Counted from the first letter of the stretch, positions 26,482-34,505 are shown. The stretch is DNA of 64,000 nt from Pirellulales bacterium (GCA_016935315.1 JAFGRD010000172.1:1-64000); one strand, 5' to 3'. A program made the numbers and translations. Notes: a model not told the origin generated them from the sequence alone.

Positions 26482-28179
26482 TCAGGAAAAGTGCGTCGCG
26501 CTGACGGCCGCGGCCACGGAATCGTCGAAGGCCTGGCACGCGGGGATGAATCCGGTGTTGGGGGCCAGGACGTTCAGCGTGTGGCCGGTGGTGGTGGCCG
26601 TGATTCGGCGGACGTCGGAGATCGCCCGGAACAGCGCGTCGACCACCTGGCCGTCCCACTGCGTCCCCGCGCCTTCCCGGAAGATCCGGGAGATTTTTTC
26701 CTCGGGCAGGGCGTCGCGATAGGCGCGACAACTGCTCATCGCGTCGTAGGCGTCGGCCACCGCGACGATCCGGGCGTTCAGCGGGATGTCCTCGCCGACC
26801 AGCCCGAACGGATAGCCCTTGCCGTTGAAGTGTTCGTGATGGTGCAATACGCCGGGCAGGACGTAGCTCATCTGGCCCAGGTGCTGCAAGATCGCGCAAC
26901 CGCGTTGCGGGTGCTGCTTGATGTGGGCGAACTCTTCGGGCGTCAGCTTGTCGGGTTTTCGGAGGATTTCGTCGGGGACGCCGATCTTGCCGATGTCGTG
27001 CAGCAGGCCGATCAGATAGAGCTTCTCGCAGCGTCGGCCCTCCAACCCCAGTTCCTCGCCCAGACGCTTCGCGATCAGTGCCACCCGATCGCTATGGCCG
27101 CAGGTGTAGGAATCCTTGGCGTCGACCGTGTTGATCAGCGCCCGGACCACGCCGACCAGCAGGGTTTCCTTCTCGCGGAAGAACTCCAGGTTGCGTGCGT
27201 GGGTGGCCAGCGTGATGGCGGCCGCCCGCACCAGGCCGGCCTCGACGCTGCCGAATTCGTTGTCGCTGGATTCCCAAGCGGTGTACTCGGCCGCGTTGCC
27301 GCCGCAGCGCGACTTCTTGGTGCTGTTCAGCGCCAAGAGCCAGCCGAGACAGAATCGGCCCTTGGTGGCCGGCGTCAGCAAGAAGCTCTCCAACCCGGGG
27401 TATTCGGCCCACTGCGGGTCGCCGGCCAGGTCGTTGCGGGCCACGGGATGCTCGGCCGCCTGGTCGCGAAAACGCGCCACCAGCCGGGCGCAGGTCTTCG
27501 CGTCGAAGATCTGGGGCCCCAGCCAGATCTGGGGCAACCCTACACGGGTTCTCTCGACGTTGTCGTGCGCCCCGTTCCTCTTCGCCGAGACGAACACCAT
27601 GACTTCGGCATGGATCAGCTCTTGCAGCGTGGGCAACACGATGCGGGCGACGTCGGCCACGGAGTTGCTAACGTCGCTCAGCTCGAGGTGCCCGATCAAC
27701 CCCTGCATGTAGGTGAGCTCCTCGAGGTTGACGCTGATCTGCTCGTGATACGTGTCCAGATCGCCCAGGCGTTCGGCCATTTCTTGACGAAGCCGCAACT
27801 CGCGCAGACAGGATTCGGCCAGCCGCTGCACCAGTTGCGGCGGCGCGGGCGAGAGGGTGGTCGTGGCCACCGTCTGAACACCCTCGGCCGACCGCATCGG
27901 CAGAGCCACCAGAAGGCTGCCGTCGGGCTGGCTGCGGACGATCGGTGTTTCGGGGCGGTTGAGCGTTGCCTCCAGCAGGTCGAGGATCTCGGACGAAACG
28001 TCGTCATCGCAGCGAGACTGCACGTCCGCCGATTCCGTGGAGCCGCAGCGGGTCCACGATGTGGCCTTCCGCCAGAGATCGAACGGCGTGCCGAAGGTCT
28101 CGGTCAGCCGCGCCTGAAGTGCTCCGAGGAGTCCGTCGCACGGCAATTCGATGGTTGACTCAGAAGTGGATTCGCCCAT
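26482..28179 (-). CDS. GAF and HD-GYP domain protein, predicted cyclic-di-GMP phosphodiesterase
   Basis: A 565-aa cytoplasmic protein. ATG 28179 has GAGGGAG upstream. Residues about 110-165 are helical and probably coiled-coil (VQRLAESCLRELRLRQEMAE). A GAF-like sensory domain occupies about 165-335. The HD-GYP domain starts near 345: HSDRVALIAKRLGEEL, HD at 394-395 in GLLHDIGKIGVPDEIL, HHHEHFNGKGYP with GYP at 455-457, and VAVADAYDAMSS. All metal and GYP residues expected for an active c-di-GMP phosphodiesterase are present. It lies between the first set of pseudopilins and the first secretin, just upstream of the pseudopilin genes and in their direction (30 bp gap), so c-di-GMP control of that filament is a reasonable inference. 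An ordinary response-regulator receiver domain is absent. Confidence 0.88.
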   Translation of the reverse strand: MGESTSESTIELPCDGLLGALQARLTETFGTPFDLWRKATSWTRCGSTESADVQSRCDDDVSSEILDLLEATLNRPETPIVRSQPDGSLLVALPMRSAEGVQTVATTTLSPAPPQLVQRLAESCLRELRLRQEMAERLGDLDTYHEQISVNLEELTYMQGLIGHLELSDVSNSVADVARIVLPTLQELIHAEVMVFVSAKRNGAHDNVERTRVGLPQIWLGPQIFDAKTCARLVARFRDQAAEHPVARNDLAGDPQWAEYPGLESFLLTPATKGRFCLGWLLALNSTKKSRCGGNAAEYTAWESSDNEFGSVEAGLVRAAAITLATHARNLEFFREKETLLVGVVRALINTVDAKDSYTCGHSDRVALIAKRLGEELGLEGRRCEKLYLIGLLHDIGKIGVPDEILRKPDKLTPEEFAHIKQHPQRGCAILQHLGQMSYVLPGVLHHHEHFNGKGYPFGLVGEDIPLNARIVAVADAYDAMSSCRAYRDALPEEKISRIFREGAGTQWDGQVVDALFRAISDVRRITATTTGHTLNVLAPNTGFIPACQAFDDSVAAAVSATHFS

Positions 28180-28256
28180 GCCGCTGCTCCCTCGAGACAC
28201 TCAAACTGTAAAATAGGCAAGAAGACAGGCGAGAGGGGAAGCGTTTGATCGCTTTC

Positions 28257-28362
28257 TATTGACGCTTGCACGGTCAATGCGCGGGGGCGACCAACGGGAG
28301 CCCGATCTTCTCCGGCCTCCCGTTGGTCGGCCTGGATCATTCACAATGCAGACATCAATAAA
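28257..28362 (+). repeat. Dispersed structured intergenic repeat, copy A
   Basis: A ~105-bp element shared with 41508-41612 (reversed) and, in part, 63964-64000. Hairpin 1 is TTGAC (28259-28263) / GTCAA (28273-28277). Hairpin 2 is a perfect 12-bp stem, arms 28289-28300 and 28317-28328, around a 16-nt loop starting CCCGAT. A conserved single-stranded-looking tail (CATTCACAATGCAGACATCA) ends near 28362. Substitutions relative to the other copy mostly preserve pairing. It contains no gene and lies in the 540-bp spacer between the HD-GYP gene and the secretin. Confidence 0.75.
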
Positions 28363-28719
28363 ACATAGTTCACCCTGGCTAGGGGGGCAAGTTTTGGCGA
28401 CTGTCGGCGATCGGTGGGCATCGTCGCGAGAAATCACGCCCACGGCAAGATGGCCCAGGTTAGTCGGCCCCGCTTCCATCGGAAGGGTCACCCATGCGAA
28501 GCAGGGCAACCTAGGAAGACAATGAGGGTCGAGTCGATCCTGCGGAAGTTAATGGTTGTAGCGGGACGATAGGAGGGAGAGTACGAGTAGCTCGTGCCAG
28601 GGCATTCTATGCCTTGCGGGCTTCGCACCGAGCTGTTGGGGGCGGAAAATCGGGCGGCTCGACCCTGCGATGAGGAAGACGTTTGACCAGTAGGCTGGGG
28701 CAGCCGACGACGGAACTCC
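28363..28719 (+). other. Leader region of the first secretin with three adjacent small hairpins
   Basis: No gene is seen. Within 45 nt there are three perfect short inverted repeats in a row: ACGAG-TAG-CTCGT (28583-28595), GGCAT-TCT-ATGCC (28601-28613) and TGCG-GGCTT-CGCA (28615-28627), ending 92 nt before the secretin ATG. They may form a structured mRNA leader. I found no convincing -35/-10 pair in this spacer. Confidence 0.4.
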
Positions 28720-30930
28720 ATGCACACTCGACACCAAGTCCGGCGCGGGAATTCGCAGACGCTGGTCTGCCTGGTGCTCGCCGCGTCGGCGGTCGGCCTG
28801 GCGTCGTGGTATCTGTCAACACGATCCGCCCAGCCGGTCCCGACGCCGGACCGAAACGCCGATCTCGCCCACAGCGGTGCGACGGACCTCTGTCGGCCCT
28901 CGACAGCGGCCGGGGCGCCATGGCGCCCCTCCACGGTCGCCGGAGTACCCTCGCAGCCGGCCTCGAGCGAACTTGCGTGCGCCCGGCCCTGGCAGGCCGA
29001 CGAGATGGTTCAGCGGCTGCCTCCGGTCTACACGCAAGTCGTTCACCCCGAGGCCGTTGGATTTTCGAGGTCAGGGTCGCCAGCGGGACGGCAGAAACGG
29101 CCGGGCCGCGCCGATTCGACGGCGTGCGTGGAACCGGCCACCTACTCAGCGGAAGATATAGCCGCGCCGCCGGAGACTTCCATGCGACTGCGGATCGGCG
29201 GAACGGCAGATCGGCATCCCGGCCCGACCATTCCACCGGCAACGCAGGTTACGTGGCCACCGCTGCTGGCGCAGCAGTCGCCGTGGAACCCGATCAACCA
29301 GTTGCGTAACGCCTTGACGCCCCAGCCATCGGCCGAAGGCGGCCGGACGGCCAAGATCCCGCTGGCCAGCTCGCTCGCCCCCGGTTCGGTCGAGGTGGCC
29401 GTCGAGCAGGGCCTGGTATCCATCGTCGCCCGCAACGCGCCGCTGGACGAAATCCTCGGAATCCTGGCTCAGCGCCAGCGCCTGAATCTGATTGCGGGCG
29501 AGAACGTGACGGCACGGATTTCGATCACTTTGGAGAGCGTGCCGCTGGACGAGGCGTTGACCCACGTGTGTGCGGTGGCCGGTTACACTTGGACGCGTCA
29601 GGGCAACGTGCTGCTGGTCACCTCGGTGAGCGCCAGCGACCAGACGGCTCCCGCCGCCCAGGGAAGGGAAGTGCGTGTTTTCACCCTCGACTACGTGGCG
29701 GCGGCCGACGTGGACACGGTCATTCGGGGGCTTCTCTCGCCCGTGGGCCAGTCATTCCCCAACGAGATGGAGCAGTCGAATAAGCTCAAGACGCAGGAGG
29801 CCGTTGTGGTGGAGGACCTGCCTGCCTACTTGGATCGCATCGGGCGGTACGTCCAGCAGATCGACATTCCCCCGCGTCAGGTGCTCATCGAGGCCCACGT
29901 GATGAAGATCGAGTTGGAGGACGAGGCCCTGCACGGCGTGAACCTGACGTACCTGGACACGGTCATTCCCAAAGTGACCATCGAGACATCGGGCTTTGCC
30001 AAGGCGTCGGACCCGCAGGCGTTCTTCTTCAGCCTCACGGCAAGCAGTCTCAGGGCCTTGCTGGAAGCCCTGGAGACGACCACCGACGCAAAAACGCTGG
30101 CCTCGCCGAAGGTCTTCGCCGTCAACGGTCAGGAGGCGAGGATCCAGATCGGCGAGCAGTTGGGCTATCGGGTGACGACCACCACGCAGACCAGCTCGCT
30201 GGAAAGCGTGGACTTTCTCGACGTCGGGGTCGTGCTCACCGTGACGCCGCAGATCAGTCGCGACGGCCAGGTGCTCATGCACGTCAAACCCGAGGTCTCC
30301 AGCGGCAAAATCGACCAAGTGACGGAGTTGCCCGAGGAAGAAACTACCGAAGTGCAGACCACCGTGCTGCTACCCGACGGTCACGGGATCGTGATCGGCG
30401 GTTTGATCCAGGAGAAGGACCTGGAGACGCAAATCAAGGTTCCCATCGTGGGCGACCTCTGGCTGATCGGCCGATTGTTCCAGAAGCGGGAAGTGTCGCG
30501 AAAACGCTCGGAGATCGTGATCGCCGTGATTCCCCACGTGGTTCCCTATTCGCCGGCGATTCAGCAGCGCGAATGCGATCAGTTTCACCAGGCGAGCACG
30601 CCATTGCTCCACGGCCCGTTGCGATCGACCCCACGCCCCTTTGAGCCGCGGTTTCCGGATGCGGGTCAGCGCCTGCCGTTGATCTCGAAGACCAATCGCT
30701 TCTGTCCGCCGCCGGATCCGGGCAGTTGGGCGCCCCAGGTTTCGCCGGGCGCGTGTCTGCCCGGGGCGCAACCGGTCGAAGGGGAGTACTACGGCCCCGT
30801 GCCGATACACCCGGGCGAGATGCTGCTTGGGCCGGGGCAGCAGCCGGCAATCGACCACTCCGGACCGCAAGAGCAAATGGAGCTGCTGCCGGCCCCGTTG
30901 CCAGCTGCCTTACCGGCGACGGGGGGTTAA
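28720..30930 (+). CDS. Secretin (PilQ/GspD-like outer-membrane channel), locus 1
   Basis: A 736-aa protein with an N-terminal hydrophobic signal (TLVCLVLAASAVGLASWYL), a long low-complexity periplasmic region to about residue 220, an STN domain (IVARNAPLDEILGILAQRQR ... VPLDEALTHVCAVAGYTW) and a NolW/N1-type domain (FTLDYVAAADVDTVIRGLL). The C-terminal secretin domain runs about 380-610 (RQVLIEAHVMKIELEDEAL; VGVVLTVTPQISRDGQV; VPIVGDLWLIGRLFQKREVS; IVIAVIPHVVPYSP). The last 110 residues are proline-rich and could be a pilotin-binding tail. It is the only plus-strand gene of locus 1 and converges on the minus-strand pil operon, in contrast to locus 2 where the secretin is inside the operon. 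Confidence 0.92.
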   Translation: MHTRHQVRRGNSQTLVCLVLAASAVGLASWYLSTRSAQPVPTPDRNADLAHSGATDLCRPSTAAGAPWRPSTVAGVPSQPASSELACARPWQADEMVQRLPPVYTQVVHPEAVGFSRSGSPAGRQKRPGRADSTACVEPATYSAEDIAAPPETSMRLRIGGTADRHPGPTIPPATQVTWPPLLAQQSPWNPINQLRNALTPQPSAEGGRTAKIPLASSLAPGSVEVAVEQGLVSIVARNAPLDEILGILAQRQRLNLIAGENVTARISITLESVPLDEALTHVCAVAGYTWTRQGNVLLVTSVSASDQTAPAAQGREVRVFTLDYVAAADVDTVIRGLLSPVGQSFPNEMEQSNKLKTQEAVVVEDLPAYLDRIGRYVQQIDIPPRQVLIEAHVMKIELEDEALHGVNLTYLDTVIPKVTIETSGFAKASDPQAFFFSLTASSLRALLEALETTTDAKTLASPKVFAVNGQEARIQIGEQLGYRVTTTTQTSSLESVDFLDVGVVLTVTPQISRDGQVLMHVKPEVSSGKIDQVTELPEEETTEVQTTVLLPDGHGIVIGGLIQEKDLETQIKVPIVGDLWLIGRLFQKREVSRKRSEIVIAVIPHVVPYSPAIQQRECDQFHQASTPLLHGPLRSTPRPFEPRFPDAGQRLPLISKTNRFCPPPDPGSWAPQVSPGACLPGAQPVEGEYYGPVPIHPGEMLLGPGQQPAIDHSGPQEQMELLPAPLPAALPATGG

Positions 30931-30973
30931 CCCGATTGCGGGGGCAAGACGGTGGATTCTGCCTTGCGGCTGA

Positions 30974-31264
30974 TCATTGGTCTTTCTCACTCGCTTCCGG
31001 CGGGTCGCCGTCGGCGGGATTTGCTTCGCTCCGGCGGCGGCCGGCGATGCGCCGCTCGGCGCCCTGCCGCCGCGGCGGCGGCTCGCGCCGGTCGTCCGTC
31101 GGCACTTGCTGCAGGTCTTCGGCCGACTCCAGTGCGCCGCCGGGGCCCAGGTCGAGCTCTCGCCGCTCGTCATCGCCTCGCCGCTGGGCCTCCCGGCGAT
31201 CTTCGCCCTGGCGTTTCTCGATCAGGTGTTGCAGTTCGGGCGGGACAGGCAGAAGATGGTCCAT
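30974..31264 (-). CDS. Small charged, Arg/Glu-rich protein at the end of pil operon 1 (96 aa)
   Basis: From ATG 31264 the protein starts MDHLLPVPPELQHLIEKRQG and continues with repeated basic/acidic blocks (EDRREAQRRG, DDERRELDLG, DDRREPPPRRQ, ERRIAGRRRSE). No membrane helix or known fold is visible, and it is probably disordered with short coiled segments. It is the last gene of the minus-strand operon, 34 bp after the PilP-like gene and convergent with the secretin (44-bp gap). Arg-rich small proteins beside planctomycete pilus genes are familiar but undescribed. No ribosome-binding site is obvious, so the start is uncertain. Confidence 0.55.
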   Translation of the reverse strand: MDHLLPVPPELQHLIEKRQGEDRREAQRRGDDERRELDLGPGGALESAEDLQQVPTDDRREPPPRRQGAERRIAGRRRSEANPADGDPPEASEKDQ

Positions 31265-31298
31265 CGTGGGTTCCCGTGGGTTTGTGACAGGCCCCTGT

Positions 31299-31880
31299 CT
31301 AATCGTGCGTGGGCTGTTGGAGCACCACGCCGTCGGGTTCAATGGCGATGATTCGGAATCCCTCCAGGTCGTCGCCGACACGGAGAATCCGCGAACCGAT
31401 CACGGCCACGTTTCCATCGCGGTCGTCGCCGATCACGGCCGTAACGCCTTCCCGTTGCAGGGTATCCAGGGCCCGATTCCATGCGGCTTCCTTCTGCGCC
31501 AGTTCCTCCCGGCGCTGGCGTGCTTCGGCCTCGCGCCGCGACTGCGCTTCGGTTGCAACCTGGTGACGGGAGATGGCCACGGGCAACGTGAACGGGTCGT
31601 ACTCCAAGACCTCTTCGCGCCCGAGTTTCGGCCAAGGATTGACCGCCGGCTGCGACTCCACGGGTTCGGGAGCGCGCGGGGCGTCGCCGGCGCGGCTTGT
31701 CGGGGGAGCGGCCCGATCGGCGGTTTTCTTCGGACGCTTGGAGCGGTTGGTATCTCCGGCGTTTGAGGTGCCGCTGAACTGGACGATCAGCACCACGGTC
31801 AGCGCCACGGCGAGCCCGGCAGCCAGGAGCAGCTTTCCCGGACTCGCGCCGATCTGCATCTTTGGGCGGGCCTCAGGCAT
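31299..31880 (-). CDS. PilP/GspC-like inner-membrane alignment protein, locus 1
   Basis: A 193-aa bitopic protein with a helix near residues 15-36 (KLLLAAGLAVALTVVLIVQF), a proline-rich periplasmic linker, a heptad-type helix (QSRREAEARQRREELAQKEA) and a C-terminal beta domain (VTAVIGDDRDGNVAVIGSRI; VGDDLEGFRIIAIEPDGVVL). That last pattern is the PilP/GspC homology region which contacts the secretin. The start overlaps the PilO stop by 8 bp. Paralogue position: 49562-50230. Confidence 0.75.
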   Translation of the reverse strand: MPEARPKMQIGASPGKLLLAAGLAVALTVVLIVQFSGTSNAGDTNRSKRPKKTADRAAPPTSRAGDAPRAPEPVESQPAVNPWPKLGREEVLEYDPFTLPVAISRHQVATEAQSRREAEARQRREELAQKEAAWNRALDTLQREGVTAVIGDDRDGNVAVIGSRILRVGDDLEGFRIIAIEPDGVVLQQPTHD

Positions 31881-32472
31881 CGCGGACCTCCTTCGGGATG
31901 TCCGCCGGTCGACCGGTTGCGGCGAAATAGAGCTCCAGAGACATTTTGGCGGAGTATCTCTGCCCGCCCTTCTCGGAGTTGATCTCCAGTCCGACGACCG
32001 TCGAATGCCGCGGCAATTCGGCCAGGCGGTAGAGGAAATTGCAGATGCTGTAATAATCGCCCTCGCAGATCAGCTCGACCTGCATGGTGGAGTAGGTCTG
32101 CCGCGAGGTGATGACGCCGGGGCAGTAATCCTGAATATCCAAACCGACCTCGCCGGCCAACTGCGAGACTTGGGCGAGAAAATCGGCTTCCTGGGGCTCG
32201 TCGGGAATGCGGCTCTTGAGGACGGCGGCCTGTGCTCGGGCGTCGGCCACCTCTTGCGTGAGTCGGGCATGGTCGGCACGCACCCGGGGCGCTTCGCGCA
32301 AGAGCGCCTGCAACTCGCGGTTTCGCTTCAGACAAGTGGCCGTCCGGCCGTCGATGGGTCGGTAGACCGCGAACTCCACGAATCCGGCGATCCCCAACGC
32401 GATCAGCAGCCCCAAACCGTGCATCCACCGGCTCAGGGTCCCCAGTCTTCGATTCGGGTCGCGATGCGGCAT
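31873..32472 (-). CDS. PilO-like inner-membrane alignment protein, locus 1
   Basis: A 199-aa bitopic protein with transmembrane helix WMHGLGLLIALGIAGFVEFA (16-35), a long coiled coil (LQALLREAPRVRADHARLTQ; EVADARAQAAVLKSR) and a ferredoxin-like C-terminal domain (STMQVELICEGDYYSICNFL; YRLAELPRHSTVVGLEI). The sequence SICNFLYRLAELPR is the typical PilO signature helix. It should dimerise with PilN and form the inner-membrane platform of the filament system. It is in a run of four overlapping or closely spaced genes, PilM-N-O-P. Confidence 0.85.
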   Translation of the reverse strand: MPHRDPNRRLGTLSRWMHGLGLLIALGIAGFVEFAVYRPIDGRTATCLKRNRELQALLREAPRVRADHARLTQEVADARAQAAVLKSRIPDEPQEADFLAQVSQLAGEVGLDIQDYCPGVITSRQTYSTMQVELICEGDYYSICNFLYRLAELPRHSTVVGLEINSEKGGQRYSAKMSLELYFAATGRPADIPKEVRDA

Positions 32473-32487
32473 GACTTTCTCGCTGGT

Positions 32488-33120
32488 TCAGATGTCGCAT
32501 TCCAGGACGTAGGAGCGAATCTCCGCGTTGGGAGCGTCCTTGCCCACCGATGATTTCAGCTCCACCCGCCGAAACAGCCCCGTATCGCGGAGGCCGACCA
32601 CGAACGTGGCGACCGCGACGTTGTCGAGCGCCTCGCCGGAGAAGGTGACCGCGGCCCAAGGCAGCCTCTTCTTCGGGGCGGGAGGCGAATCGGCCTGCTT
32701 CGTGCTTCTTCCCCGGGGCGGCTTGTTCTGCTCCGATTGTGGCTGCTGCCGCTGGAACGACAGCTTGCGGACCACGAGCCGGCCGTTGCACCGGCGGGCA
32801 CTCCGACTTGCCAGGCCGATCAGCGTCCCCAGCGGTCTGTCGTCGCGGACCTGTCCCAACACGGTCCCCTTGGCCTCCAGCGTGCGGAGTTCGGCGCTCA
32901 TGGCGTCGACTTCGCGGGCGAGCTTATCGACCGGCGCATAGCGGCGCTGGGCCGTTTGCAGCTTGCGATCTGCGATGCCATAGCGGACCTGCTTCAGCCA
33001 GCACGGCACGGCGGCCAGCACCACGCAGGCGGCCCAGACCAGCGACCAGCGCAGAAGCCAGCCACGCAGGAACTGACGCCTGCGGTAGTCGAACGACAGA
33101 AGATTGAGATGGGTTTTCAT
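32488..33120 (-). CDS. PilN-like inner-membrane alignment protein, locus 1
   Basis: A 210-aa bitopic protein. ATG 33120 is chosen because it forms an ATGA overlap with the PilM stop; an in-frame ATG at 33129 is possible. The N terminus MKTHLNLLSFDYRRRQFL carries the PilN cytoplasmic motif (x-INLLP-like) that binds PilM. The helix WSLVWAACVVLAAVPCWL follows, then a coiled coil (AREVDAMSAELRTLEAKG) and a divergent ferredoxin-like domain (AAVTFSGEALDNVAVATFVV). A basic insert around residues 135-155 (KPPRGRSTKQADSPPAPKKR) is unusual. Role: couples cytoplasmic PilM to PilO. Confidence 0.8.
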   Translation of the reverse strand: MKTHLNLLSFDYRRRQFLRGWLLRWSLVWAACVVLAAVPCWLKQVRYGIADRKLQTAQRRYAPVDKLAREVDAMSAELRTLEAKGTVLGQVRDDRPLGTLIGLASRSARRCNGRLVVRKLSFQRQQPQSEQNKPPRGRSTKQADSPPAPKKRLPWAAVTFSGEALDNVAVATFVVGLRDTGLFRRVELKSSVGKDAPNAEIRSYVLECDI

Positions 33121-34205
33121 GACGCCCATGCCAGTGCGGAAAGTGCCACTGCGGTTCCCAGGACTGCCGAAGGCTCCCGGGCACCGTCACGGTCCGGCTC
33201 TCGATGATCGTCTGAAGGAGGGGGCAATCGCCACGTATCGACGGGCAGGCCGACCTTGTCGGCAAGGAAGGCCGTCACGTGCTGCATGCCGGCGCCGTCG
33301 CCGAGCAGGCACAAGCGTCTCGGCACGATTGCCGGGTACTGCATCCGCAGATAGGAGACGGTCTTCTTCAGCTCCTCCGCCATTTCGTGAAGCCCACCGG
33401 CGGCCACTTCCGCGATCACTTCCTGGATTTCGCCGCCGGTGCGGTCCGAATGGGGCAGCCCGTGTTTCGCCAGCACCTGCACGGCCTCCTCCTCGGAAAG
33501 CGCCAAGGCCCCACCGACTGCTTTCACCACCGAGTCGAAGCCGCAGTTGCGGAGGTGCCTGGTGAACTGGGGTCTCTCGTCGGCGATTACGCAGAAGGTG
33601 GAGCTGGTGAACCCCCAGTCGACCGCCGCAACCGGTTCCCTCGGCCCGGGGCCGTAGGCAAGATGCACCGCGCGGGCCAGGACGAAGGGCAGCCCGTCGA
33701 TCGCCTCGCAGCGCAGACCCGCCGTGCGGAGACCGGCAGTCAACTCGGATACGACACTGCGGGGGATCGAGAGCACGTTGACGTTTGCGGTGGTGGAGAC
33801 GTTGACGGGCGCGGCCGTATCGGTTTCCCAGAAGTCGAACTCTCTCGGCTGCGGGTCTTTGCGGAACACCATCGACAACTCGTGGGCCACGACGGCACGG
33901 CGATCGTCGTCGCTGCCGGGAGGAACCGTCAGCGCGTGCAAATCCGTGACGGACATCGGCAGGGTGCAAGCCGCTTTGCAGCCGCAGAAGGCGACATCCA
34001 GCGAAAGAGCCGCTTTGAGGCGGCTCGCCGGCCATTGGGATTTCAGGGCCCCCTGGGGCGTTTGCGGCACGGAGACGTCGGACCGGCGCAACACGGCCGA
34101 GGCGGCGATGCGCAATCCGGCACCGACCCGTTCCGTCTGAACGAGCTTCAAGGCACGGGTGCCGAAATCGATGCCGATCCAGCCCTTGTTGCGTCCGAAA
34201 ACCAT
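33117..34205 (-). CDS. PilM-like actin-fold cytoplasmic protein, locus 1
   Basis: A 362-aa actin/FtsA-fold protein. The first nucleotide-binding segment is GWIGIDFGTRALKLVQTERV (residues 8-27); later motifs are VAAVDWGFTSSTFCVI and LCLLGDGAGMQHVTAFLADK. The family forms the cytoplasmic ring of T4P-like machines, binding the PilN N-terminal peptide; GspL is the T2SS equivalent. Having a free-standing PilM rather than GspL places this machine on the T4P side. It is followed with a 4-bp overlap by pilN and preceded 4 bp upstream by the small membrane gene. Confidence 0.85.
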   Translation of the reverse strand: MVFGRNKGWIGIDFGTRALKLVQTERVGAGLRIAASAVLRRSDVSVPQTPQGALKSQWPASRLKAALSLDVAFCGCKAACTLPMSVTDLHALTVPPGSDDDRRAVVAHELSMVFRKDPQPREFDFWETDTAAPVNVSTTANVNVLSIPRSVVSELTAGLRTAGLRCEAIDGLPFVLARAVHLAYGPGPREPVAAVDWGFTSSTFCVIADERPQFTRHLRNCGFDSVVKAVGGALALSEEEAVQVLAKHGLPHSDRTGGEIQEVIAEVAAGGLHEMAEELKKTVSYLRMQYPAIVPRRLCLLGDGAGMQHVTAFLADKVGLPVDTWRLPPPSDDHREPDRDGAREPSAVLGTAVALSALAWAS

Positions 34206-34209
34206 GCAG

Positions 34210-34485
34210 CTACTCCGGGCGCTCGCTCTGCTGCGCGGCGGCCGTGGTGATCGTTGTCTCGATCTTCGCCAGGTGAGCCTCGATCTGCCTTAGCGTCAAG
34301 GAGATGTCCTTCAACACAGGCAGGGACCGTTCACTGCCGGCGAGAAAGTGTTCTCTCGAGGTCGTCTCGCGCACACCCGCGTTCGCGTCGGGCTGCGTAT
34401 GCAGATATCCGCCCAGTAGGAAGCCGCCCAGCAGGATGGCCGCGGTTGCCAGGACCGGCCCGGCCTTTCGTTGGATTCGAGTCAT
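34210..34485 (-). CDS. Small bitopic coiled-coil protein linked to pilM, locus 1 (91 aa)
   Basis: One transmembrane helix (VLATAAILLGGFLLGGYL, about 11-28) is followed by a polar linker and an amphipathic helix (LPVLKDISLTLRQIEAHLAK; IETTITTAAAQQ). I do not recognise a named family. The same plan (short basic N terminus, one helix, linker, LLRDxxxxLKEQ-type coil) occurs in the 85-aa product at 46079-46336 of locus 2, which is also close to pilM. That makes it a candidate undescribed subunit of these machines. It sits between pilC (20 bp) and pilM (4 bp), clearly inside the operon. Confidence 0.75.
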   Translation of the reverse strand: MTRIQRKAGPVLATAAILLGGFLLGGYLHTQPDANAGVRETTSREHFLAGSERSLPVLKDISLTLRQIEAHLAKIETTITTAAAQQSERPE

Positions 34486-34505
34486 CGCTTTTCTCCCAAA
34501 TCGTT

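Noticed and set aside
28484-28515. Stretch resembling the start of a c-di-GMP-I (GEMM) riboswitch (GGGTCAC ... AGGGCAACC)
   Set aside because: Only the first few conserved bases fit; the second half of the aptamer (tetraloop receptor stem and the CGCAAAGCC-type segment) is missing, and the spacing is wrong.
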